A stretch of DNA of 10,462 bases from Conexibacter sp. (GTDB lineage: Bacteria; Actinomycetota; Thermoleophilia; Solirubrobacterales; Solirubrobacteraceae). Made by a program: the position numbers and the translations under genes. Shown piece by piece: positions 1 to 5,958 of this stretch. Within the stretch, counting starts at the first letter, position 1. Every line of letters begins with the position of its first letter. The notes under the pieces are model-generated. The model was not told where the DNA came from. It did no database searches and was given only the letters and a program-made list of their open reading frames with translations. The DNA lies in the NCBI GenBank assembly GCA_025964055.1, contig JAOPZP010000253.1:1-10462 (forward strand). Direction: 5' to 3'.

Positions 1-2
1 TC

Positions 3-1682
3 CTGGCGCTGCCCACGCGGGGCGAACGCGCCTTCGCACGCGCCCGCGAGGCGCAGGTGCGAGGCGGCGCCGCGGCGGCGGCGCGTCCGCGCGCGACGTC
101 GGCGTCGAGTGGGCCTGGCACCACGCAGAGCGGCGCGCCGATCCCGCCCGGTCCCGGGCAGACCGGTGGGGGCCAGTCCAGCTCCACGTCCACCACGATG
201 ACCTTCGAGGACCGTGACGGCTCCACCGTGCGGGCGACGCACACCTCGACCTCCAAGCACACGGTGCTCGGGCCCCAGTGCCCCGACGCCGGCGGAACCG
301 TCGTCGCCAAGCTCACGTTCGTCGACACCGACATCCACTCGATGGAGCGGCGCGGCAAGCGCACCGTCGTCGAGACCGAGTACCGCGACGTCGCCACGAT
401 CACCGGTGGCTACACCGACGACATGGCGGTCCGAGGGCCGCTGCACCTCGACGTCGAGCTGACCGTCGTGACGCGCACGCGGGTCGAGATCGCCGCCACG
501 CACAAGGTGCTCAGCAGCTCGACCGGCGAGTCGCGCAGCGCCGACATGAGCACCGACATCGCGCCGACGTCGGTCATGGACCCGACGGCGTCGGTCCAGG
601 ATCCCCTGAAGGTCGTCATGGACATGAATGTCGCGGGCGGTGGGAAGGTGCGCCTGGAGGACTTCGCCTCCGGCGGCGTCGGGTTCTTCTTCCTGATGGT
701 CGGCACGACGTGGAACGTCGAGATCCAGGCCATCCTCGGGTGGGCCGAGACCCTGCACCACATGCTCAACTACGAGTGCGTCACCGCCGACGCGAGCCCG
801 GCCGCGCTGACGCTGCGCAAGGGCCAGAGCGGCGACTTCACCGTCGTCGCGCGCGGTCGCGACGACGGGCGGCCGTTGCCGACCAGCTCGTCCTCCCAGG
901 TCCGGTCGGGCACGGCGTCGCTCTCGCCGCTGGCCGAGAAGGACATCCGCGCCCCCGAGAGCGGCAGCGTCTTCCACGTCGCCAGCAGCGGCGGCAAGAG
1001 CCAGGTCGAGGTCACCGCCGACACCCGCCGCGGGCGCGCGGCGCCGGTCCTCGTGCCGATCGAAGAAGGGTGCGGCGCCGCGGCGCCGCGGGTCGCCATC
1101 CCACGCCAGGCGGTCACGCGCCAGGCCGCGGTGTGCACCGGGCGCTTCGCCGGGACCTACAGCGCGACCGCCGACCTCTCGACCATGCCCGGCGGGATCC
1201 CGGTGCAGGTCACCCTGAGCGGCAACGTCGTGCTCAAGCCGAACCCGTCGCCGCTGCCGCCATTCCCGGGCATCACGCCGCCGACCTACTACGGCGTCGA
1301 GAGCGGGTCGTTCCACTACCACGCCAGCGGGACGCTGGTCGGCGGATGCCAGCTGCTCGCGGACGGAGCGGTCGATCTGCTCTTCGACGTCACCAACCAG
1401 ACGGCCAACGTGCTGACGCTCACCGCGGGGTCGCCCGCGACCTACACGCTCGGGCTCACGGAGCCGGTCACGGCGACCGTTCCGGGGACGATCGCGCAGT
1501 GCCCGAACCGCGACGACGACCACGCCGTCAACTGGGGCGTCTACGTCGGAGGGCCGGCCCTGATCTGGGCGCCGACCGACCGGCCGCTGCCCGACGACGG
1601 CGCGCTCTCGGGGACCAACGCGGGCCGGGAGTCCGATGCGCAGCCCCTGCAGACGTGGGTGTGGGATCTGCACCCGCAGTGA
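3..1682 (+). CDS. Large probably exported beta-rich protein of unknown function, 5' end outside the window
   Basis: The reading frame is open to the left edge, and the first internal start is GTG at 57. A protein starting there would lack a signal peptide, although its content looks extracellular, so the true start is probably upstream. Numbering from GTG 57 (541 aa): a low-complexity Ala/Ser/Pro/Gly/Thr linker fills about 1-48. A Thr/Val-rich beta-like region (about 48-150) and a segment with a short hydrophobic patch (about 205-228) follow. An Ig-like stretch spans about 242-330. A C-terminal beta-rich domain starts at CTGRFAGTY (about 360) and ends in a Trp-rich tail (TWVWDL). Six cysteines (75, 241, 339, 360, 431, 482) could form disulfides, as expected for an exported protein. 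It converges on the carboxypeptidase gene. I do not recognise a family. Coding status is supported by length, codon pattern and ordinary composition; function is unknown. Confidence 0.75.
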   Translation: MALPTRGERAFARAREAQVRGGAAAAARPRATSASSGPGTTQSGAPIPPGPGQTGGGQSSSTSTTMTFEDRDGSTVRATHTSTSKHTVLGPQCPDAGGTVVAKLTFVDTDIHSMERRGKRTVVETEYRDVATITGGYTDDMAVRGPLHLDVELTVVTRTRVEIAATHKVLSSSTGESRSADMSTDIAPTSVMDPTASVQDPLKVVMDMNVAGGGKVRLEDFASGGVGFFFLMVGTTWNVEIQAILGWAETLHHMLNYECVTADASPAALTLRKGQSGDFTVVARGRDDGRPLPTSSSSQVRSGTASLSPLAEKDIRAPESGSVFHVASSGGKSQVEVTADTRRGRAAPVLVPIEEGCGAAAPRVAIPRQAVTRQAAVCTGRFAGTYSATADLSTMPGGIPVQVTLSGNVVLKPNPSPLPPFPGITPPTYYGVESGSFHYHASGTLVGGCQLLADGAVDLLFDVTNQTANVLTLTAGSPATYTLGLTEPVTATVPGTIAQCPNRDDDHAVNWGVYVGGPALIWAPTDRPLPDDGALSGTNAGRESDAQPLQTWVWDLHPQ

Positions 1683-1701
1683 CGCCCACCACGGCTCGGG
1701 T

Positions 1702-1716
1702 CCGCCGCGCGGGCGG
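1702..1716. terminator. Small GC hairpin between convergent genes, possible terminator
   Basis: The 103-base gap between the two convergent genes contains CCGCC (1702-1706), a 5-base loop and GGCGG (1712-1716), followed by CCTT. The stem is only 5 bp and there is no U-tract, so this is a weak candidate supported mainly by its position. Nothing else is evident in the gap. Confidence 0.25.
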
Positions 1717-1785
1717 CCTTGACGAGGTCGACCAGCCGGCTGAGGCGCCGGAACTGCGCCCGTGGGCCGCGACGCTCGGCGCTGC

Positions 1786-3015
1786 TCAGCCGTCGAGCTT
1801 GGCGATCGCGGCGACCATCCGGTCCTCGACGGCCTTGGCGCAGGAGGTGCAGACGCGGTTCTCGATGAGCGAGAACGCGACGCGGGCGCCGCCGGTCGTC
1901 GTGCAGTAGCCCGAGAGCGCGCTCACGCCGATCAGCGTGCCGGTCTTGCCCTGGCAGCGGCCGGCGGCGGCGGTGCCGCGCATGCGCTTGCGCAGCGTTC
2001 CTGACCGACCCGCCACCGGCAGCGAGGCGGTCCACGTCGCGACGCTGTCCTGGCCGTCCATGCGCTGCAGCAGGCGGACGACCTGGCGCGGGGTTGTCCG
2101 GTCCGACCGCGAGAGGCCCGAGCCGTCGATCAGCTTGGGGTGGATGCCGAAGGTCGCGAGGTCGGCGCGCGCGACCGCCAGGCCGGCGGCCGTGCTGCCG
2201 TCGGCGCCGAAGTGGGCGCCGAGGGCCTTGGCGAGCATCTCGGCGTAGAAGTTCTCCGACGGCAGGTTGGTCGCCGCCACGAGCGCGCCCATGGTGGGCG
2301 ACGGCACGGTGGCCAGCGGCACGGCCTCGGCCTGGGCGACCGTCGCGCCGGTGGTGGCCATGACGCCGGCGCGGGGCTTGCGCCCGTAGGTGATGTCGCG
2401 CGCCTTGAGCATCGTCGCCAGCTGCGTCGCGGTCGCCTGCGCCGGGCTGCCGGCGCCCGATCGGCCGTGGCGCCAGGCCAGCGCGCTGAGCCAGCCGCCG
2501 AGGTCGCTGTCGGGCCGGTAGGCCGAGTCGGGCCCGCCGCGCAGGGTGTCGAAGAGCGACTCGTCGCCGATCACGCCGCCGGTGATCCGCGTGACGCCTG
2601 CCTGGGCGAGCTGGTCGGCCAGGGAGGTCAGGCCGGGATCGCCGAGGGTCGGGTCCCCGCCGCCGACGAGGTACAGGTCGCCGCGCAGGACGCCGTCGGC
2701 GCCGACGGTGACGCCGGGCGCGGAGCGCAGCGTCGTCGCGAGCGTCCCGCCGACGCCGAAGCGCAGCAGCGCGGTGGCGGTGACGAACAGCTTCTCGTTG
2801 GAGGCCGGCGCGAGCGCCAGGTTCTCGCGGTGGGCGTAGAGCGGCTCGCCGGTCGCGAGGTCGACCACGTAGGCGCCTGCCGAGGTGCCCAGGCGCGGCT
2901 GCAGCTTGGCGAGGGTGGAGCTCAGGCCGGCCCGGTCGAGCGCCTGCGCCGGGGCGGCGACGGCGAGCACGAGGAGCAGCGCGAGCGCGAGCAGCGAGAC
3001 AGGACGGCGGCGCAC
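1786..3015 (-). CDS. dacB: D-alanyl-D-alanine carboxypeptidase/endopeptidase, PBP4 type (peptidase S13)
   Basis: This is an exported penicillin-binding protein that would trim or cut peptidoglycan stem peptides outside the membrane. The 409 residues begin with a signal peptide (basic MRRR, hydrophobic 7-22, APAQA near 21-25). All three active-site motifs are present: SxxK at 72-75 (SNEK), SxN at 253-255 (SEN) and KTG at 357-359. The conserved DGSGLS segment lies at 297-302. About 180 residues separate SxxK from SxN, the long insertion typical of S13 and unlike short class C PBPs. Four cysteines cluster near the C-terminus (354, 371, 389, 392), including C-T-S-C, and may form disulfides. The start is GTG at 3015; no Shine-Dalgarno is visible, but a TACCGT box lies 8 bases upstream, which would suit a leaderless mRNA. 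It is divergent from the patatin gene. The family assignment is secure; the symbol is given by family. Confidence 0.93.
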   Translation of the reverse strand: MRRRPVSLLALALLLVLAVAAPAQALDRAGLSSTLAKLQPRLGTSAGAYVVDLATGEPLYAHRENLALAPASNEKLFVTATALLRFGVGGTLATTLRSAPGVTVGADGVLRGDLYLVGGGDPTLGDPGLTSLADQLAQAGVTRITGGVIGDESLFDTLRGGPDSAYRPDSDLGGWLSALAWRHGRSGAGSPAQATATQLATMLKARDITYGRKPRAGVMATTGATVAQAEAVPLATVPSPTMGALVAATNLPSENFYAEMLAKALGAHFGADGSTAAGLAVARADLATFGIHPKLIDGSGLSRSDRTTPRQVVRLLQRMDGQDSVATWTASLPVAGRSGTLRKRMRGTAAAGRCQGKTGTLIGVSALSGYCTTTGGARVAFSLIENRVCTSCAKAVEDRMVAAIAKLDG

Positions 3016-3023
3016 GGACGGTT

Positions 3024-3029
3024 ACGGTA
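3024..3029 (-). promoter_or_regulatory. Candidate -10 box (TACCGT) for the carboxypeptidase gene
   Basis: Read on the minus strand, TACCGT fits the actinobacterial TAnnnT pattern and ends 8 bases before the GTG start. Transcription would then begin at or next to the start codon, giving a leaderless mRNA. No convincing -35 was found. This is an inference from spacing only. Confidence 0.4.
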
Positions 3030-3068
3030 GCTGGCCGTTCGGTGGGTTCGTCGCACCGGACGCGGGAG

Positions 3069-3074
3069 TACCAT
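3069..3074 (+). promoter_or_regulatory. Candidate -10 box (TACCAT) for the patatin gene
   Basis: TACCAT fits TAnnnT and ends 10 bases before the ATG at 3085, implying a leader of only a few bases or none. A GGGAG run at 3064-3068 is 16 bases from the ATG, too far to be a normal Shine-Dalgarno. No clear -35 was seen. Confidence 0.4.
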
Positions 3075-3084
3075 TTGCGACCGC

Positions 3085-4344
3085 ATGGGGAAGGTCGTCA
3101 AGCTCGAGCCCACCGCACCGACCACGGGCAGGCCCCGCGGCCGGCGGCCGCGACGGTCCAAGACCGCCCTGGTGCTGGGTGGCGGCGGCTTCACCGGCGG
3201 CGTCTACGAGATCGGCGCGCTGCGCGCCCTGGACCTCCTCTCGGTCAACCGGACCGTCAACCAGTTCGACGTCTACGTCGGCACGAGCGCCGGCGCCTTC
3301 GTCGCGGCGCTGACCGCCAACGGGGTGACGCCCGAGGAGATGATGCGGGTCGTCAACCAGCAGGTGCCGACGCCGTTTCGCGACATCGACCTCGGCCAGC
3401 TCCTGCGGCCCAACGTCCTCGAGTACGCGCGCAAGGGCCTCGGGCTGCCGTGGAAGGCCGTGTCGGTGCTGCGCGAGCTGGCCCCGCAGCTCGGCCAGGT
3501 CTCGATCATGGACTTCGCGCTCGGCCTCGCCGAGGGCCTGCCGTCGGGCGTCTACTCCGGCTCGGGCCTGGAGTCCTACATGCGCACCGTGCTCTCGGAT
3601 CCCGACCGCACCGACGACTTCCGCCTGCTGGAGAACGAGCTCTACCTCGCGGCGACCGACCTCGACACGTGCGAGCGCATCGTCTTCGGCGCCGACCAGT
3701 GGGACGACGTCCCGATCTCGACCGCGGTGCGCGCGTCCACCGCGCTGCCGATGGTCTACAAGCCGGTCCGCGTCCGCGACCGCGAGCTGATCGACGGCGG
3801 GATCGTCTCGACCACCAACGTCGACATCGCCGTCGAGGCCGGGGCGAAGTTCATCGTCGTGGTCAACCCGCTGGTGCCCTACGTCAACGAGTTCACCGAG
3901 CGCAAGTCCACGCTGCTGGGCTCGCGGCCGCGCCACGTGAGCGACATGGGCCTGCCGCAGATCGGCTACCAGGCGTTCAAGTTGATGGCCTACCAGCGCC
4001 TGCACGAGATGGCCAAGCACTGGGAAGAGCGCTACCCCGGCGTCGACATCGTGCTCATCGAGCCCGAGCCCAACGACGAGCTGATGTTCCAGACGTCGAT
4101 CATGAACTTCACCAAGCGCGTCGACATCGCCCGCCACGGCTTCCAGTCGGTGACGCTGAAGCTCGCCGAGGACTACGAGGACTTCCGCACGATCTGCGAC
4201 CGCCACGGCATCGAGATCTCCGCCACGCGGGTGCGCAACGTCGTCAAGCACTTCGCCGCCGAGCAGGAGAAGACGCGGGCGTGGCGCAAGATCCTGGAGC
4301 AGACGACCGGAACGCTGCTGCGGCAGTCGGACTCCGGGGCGTAG
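3085..4344 (+). CDS. Patatin-like phospholipase
   Basis: This is a predicted Ser-Asp dyad lipid acyl hydrolase. The 419 residues start with a basic Pro/Arg-rich tail (about 1-26). The glycine-rich oxyanion loop GGGGFTGG follows at 32-39, the nucleophile elbow G-T-S-A-G at 66-70 (Ser68) and the D-G-G motif at 237-239 (Asp237), so all catalytic elements of the patatin fold are present. The region after 240 includes a hydrophobic strand (AKFIVVVNPLVPYV, about 254-267) and a helical, charged C-terminus rich in Asp/Glu/Arg. There is no signal peptide, so it is probably cytoplasmic or peripherally membrane-associated. The start is ATG 3085; the upstream signal looks leaderless. Its last 14 codons, including the stop, are repeated in frame just downstream. 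The lipid substrate cannot be read from the sequence. Confidence 0.92.
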   Translation: MGKVVKLEPTAPTTGRPRGRRPRRSKTALVLGGGGFTGGVYEIGALRALDLLSVNRTVNQFDVYVGTSAGAFVAALTANGVTPEEMMRVVNQQVPTPFRDIDLGQLLRPNVLEYARKGLGLPWKAVSVLRELAPQLGQVSIMDFALGLAEGLPSGVYSGSGLESYMRTVLSDPDRTDDFRLLENELYLAATDLDTCERIVFGADQWDDVPISTAVRASTALPMVYKPVRVRDRELIDGGIVSTTNVDIAVEAGAKFIVVVNPLVPYVNEFTERKSTLLGSRPRHVSDMGLPQIGYQAFKLMAYQRLHEMAKHWEERYPGVDIVLIEPEPNDELMFQTSIMNFTKRVDIARHGFQSVTLKLAEDYEDFRTICDRHGIEISATRVRNVVKHFAAEQEKTRAWRKILEQTTGTLLRQSDSGA

Positions 4345-4395
4345 GTCGTCTCGACGACTGGGAGCCTGCTGCGCCAGTCGGACTCCGGGGCGTAA
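4303..4395 (+). repeat. In-frame tandem duplication of the patatin 3' end, including the stop codon
   Basis: Copy 1 (4303-4344) is the natural 3' end of the patatin gene, encoding TTGTLLRQSDSGA then TAG. Copy 2 (4354-4395) encodes TTGSLLRQSDSGA then TAA. The repeat period is 51 bases, so copy 2 is in the same frame. By hand alignment 36 of 42 positions match, including a 20-base identical run at 4324-4343 and 4375-4394. The differing codons are ACC/ACT, GGA/GGG, CGG/CGC and TAG/TAA (all synonymous) and ACG/AGC (Thr to Ser). Copy 2 has no start codon of its own and sits between the patatin stop and the next gene. Confidence 0.9.
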
Positions 4396-4397
4396 GC

Positions 4398-4428
4398 GCA
4401 CGCCGCAACTTCGGCGGGTTCGGCGTGC
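4398..4428 (+). terminator. Perfect 8-bp stem-loop before the next gene, terminator or leader hairpin
   Basis: GCACGCCG (4398-4405) and CGGCGTGC (4421-4428) are exact reverse complements around a 15-base loop. Only TT follows the stem, so intrinsic termination would be weak. The 3' arm ends two bases before the Shine-Dalgarno of the downstream gene (4431). It could instead affect ribosome access in a read-through transcript. The loop contains CGGC, which can pair with GCCG of the left arm, giving an alternative fold. Confidence 0.4.
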
Positions 4429-4430
4429 TT

Positions 4431-4435
4431 GGAGG
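4431..4435 (+). promoter_or_regulatory. Shine-Dalgarno GGAGG that fixes the start of the fibronectin-like gene
   Basis: GGAGG lies 5 bases before the ATG at 4441. An in-frame TTG at 4429 overlaps this element and would place four residues before the basic start of the signal peptide. ATG 4441 is therefore the better start. Confidence 0.75.
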
Positions 4436-4440
4436 GGCGC

Positions 4441-5697
4441 ATGCGCCGATTCATCGTCCTGCTGTCCACCGTGCTCCTCGCCGGCTCGCTCTGCGCGGCC
4501 GTCGCGCTGGCCGCCGACCCGCCGCTGGCCGACACCGCGCCCGCCAAGGACGTCGGCCAGACCCAGGCCACGCTGACCGCCAAGGTCAACCCGAAGGGCA
4601 GCGCGACGAGCGTGCGCTTCGACCTCGGCACGAGCGCCGCCTACGGGCTGCAGTCCACCACCAAGGACGCCGGTGCGGGCACCGCCGAGGTCCCGGTCGA
4701 GATCCCGGTGCAGGGCCTCACCGCCGGGACGACGTACCACTTCCGCGTCGTGGCCACCAGCGACGGCGGGACCGTCACGGGCGCCGACGCGACCCTCACG
4801 ACGGCCGCGGCCCCGGTCGTCCCGACGCGCCCGGCGGTCACCACCGGCACCGCCCGCGACGTCACGCCGTCGGCGGCCACGCTGACGGGCGCGATCACCC
4901 CGCACAGCGCGGCGACGACCTACCACTTCGAGTACGGCACGAGCACCAAGTACGGTGCGAACACGCCGTCCGCCGACGCCGGCGCGGGCACGCGCGGCGT
5001 CTCGGTCGCCGCGCGCATCGAGGGCCTCAGCCCCGGCACGCGCTACCACTACCGCCTCGTCGCCTCGAACTCCGCCGGCCTCACGCGCGGCGGTGACCGC
5101 TCGGTCGTGGCCGGCACGACGCCGACGTCGGCGACCCTGGCCGCCGACGCCAACCCGGTGGTCTACGGCCGCCCGGTCAAGCTGTCGGGCACGCTCGGCG
5201 GCTCCCGCAAGTCCGGCGTCCGCGTGCGCCTCCAGACGACCGCGTTCCCGTTCAGCTCGCCGTTCGCCGACGCGGGCAGCGCGCTGAAGACCACGAGCAG
5301 CGGCGGCTACACGTTCACGCTGCCGCTGGTCACGACGACCACGCGGGCGATCGTGATCGCCGACGGCGCGCCATCGATCTTGAGCCCGATCGTCGTCATC
5401 CGCAGCGCGGTGCGCACCGGCATCCGCTCCGTGAGCCGGCGGGCCGACGGGAGCGTCGTGATCACCGGACGGCTGACGCCGGCCACGCCCGGCGGCGTCG
5501 CGGCGCTGCAGCGCCAGGGCACCGGCGGCGCCTGGGTGCCGCTGCGCCGCGCGCAGACCGCCGCCGACGGGACCTACACGATCACACTGCGCTCGCGCCG
5601 CAGCGCGATCGTCGTCCGGACCGTGGGCCTGGCCCACGACGGTGGCGCGCACGTGCGCGGCACGTCGCGCAGCGTGCGCATCGCCGCCCGGCGCTGA
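4441..5697 (+). CDS. Secreted protein with two fibronectin-III-like repeats and two C-terminal beta domains
   Basis: This is a predicted exported, non-enzymatic protein of 418 residues. A signal peptide is clear (MRRF, hydrophobic core 5-23, cleavage likely after ALA at 24). The Cys at 18 is not in a good lipobox, so a lipoprotein is unlikely. Two homologous repeats follow at about 35-121 and 138-225. Each has the pattern D-V-x(4)-A-T-L-T, then YxFxYGTS/DLGTS, then DAGAGT, then GLxxGTxYHxRxVA, the common actinobacterial variant of fibronectin III. A third beta domain (about 227-320) and a fourth (about 324-416, ending in basic residues) resemble Ig-like modules. No sortase signal or anchoring helix is visible, so it may be released or bound loosely to the envelope. 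It follows the patatin gene on the same strand after 96 bases and converges on the small membrane protein gene with a 9-base gap. Its role is unknown; adhesion or scaffolding is a guess from the fold. Confidence 0.88.
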   Translation: MRRFIVLLSTVLLAGSLCAAVALAADPPLADTAPAKDVGQTQATLTAKVNPKGSATSVRFDLGTSAAYGLQSTTKDAGAGTAEVPVEIPVQGLTAGTTYHFRVVATSDGGTVTGADATLTTAAAPVVPTRPAVTTGTARDVTPSAATLTGAITPHSAATTYHFEYGTSTKYGANTPSADAGAGTRGVSVAARIEGLSPGTRYHYRLVASNSAGLTRGGDRSVVAGTTPTSATLAADANPVVYGRPVKLSGTLGGSRKSGVRVRLQTTAFPFSSPFADAGSALKTTSSGGYTFTLPLVTTTTRAIVIADGAPSILSPIVVIRSAVRTGIRSVSRRADGSVVITGRLTPATPGGVAALQRQGTGGAWVPLRRAQTAADGTYTITLRSRRSAIVVRTVGLAHDGGAHVRGTSRSVRIAARR

Positions 5698-5703
5698 GGC
5701 GCC
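5690..5703. terminator. Short hairpin across a stop codon between convergent genes
   Basis: GGCGC (5690-5694), TGAG, GCGCC (5699-5703) form a 5-bp stem spanning the stop of the fibronectin-like gene. Only 9 bases separate the two convergent stops, so a bidirectional terminator here would have to overlap coding sequence. There is no U-tract; weak. Confidence 0.25.
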
Positions 5704-5706
5704 CGA

Positions 5707-5949
5707 CTAGAGCGGCATCTTGCCGCGCCCGCGGCGGCCGGCCTGGGCGCTGCGGTTGACGGCCTTCTGACTGGTGCGGAACGGCTTGGAGAACCACTTG
5801 CCCAGCTTGCCCGGCGCCTTGCTGCCACCGCGCGCGCCCAAGCCGAACGCCTTGTTGGCACCGTTCTGCGGGTGGCGCGACAGCCGCGGCGCGAGGAAGG
5901 CGAGGATCAGCAGGACGATGCAGAGCGCGATGACGCCGGCAATGAGCAT
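5707..5949 (-). CDS. Small single-pass membrane protein with a highly basic, acid-free tail
   Basis: The 80 residues comprise an N-terminal hydrophobic helix (about 2-20) and a cytoplasm-type tail with 15 Lys/Arg and not one Asp or Glu in the whole protein. The tail is Gly/Ala/Lys-rich (FGLGARGGSKAPGKLGKWF) and ends RRGRGKMPL. By the positive-inside rule the tail should face the cytoplasm, where it could bind anionic lipid or nucleic acid; that is inference. The ATG lies 9 bases after the aminotransferase stop, so co-transcription is likely. AGGA upstream is only 1 base from the ATG, too near for a normal ribosome site, so it may depend on coupling. I do not recognise a named family. The absence of acidic residues is unusual for a chance frame and fits a real small basic protein. 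Confidence 0.7.
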   Translation of the reverse strand: MLIAGVIALCIVLLILAFLAPRLSRHPQNGANKAFGLGARGGSKAPGKLGKWFSKPFRTSQKAVNRSAQAGRRGRGKMPL

Positions 5950-5958
5950 GTCCTGGGT

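Noticed and set aside
4429..4440. TTG at 4429 as start of the fibronectin-like gene
   Set aside because: It overlaps the Shine-Dalgarno that serves the ATG at 4441 and spoils the compact signal peptide.
3022..5652. An 876-codon open frame on the minus strand opposite the patatin and fibronectin-like genes
   Set aside because: It is extremely Arg/Ala/Gly/Asp-rich without domain sense and lies antisense to two genes with clear motifs; a typical high-GC shadow.
5646..5659. 14-base palindrome CGCGCACGTGCGCG inside the fibronectin-like gene
   Set aside because: It lies within coding sequence in a GC-rich context, with no promoter or gene boundary near; likely chance.
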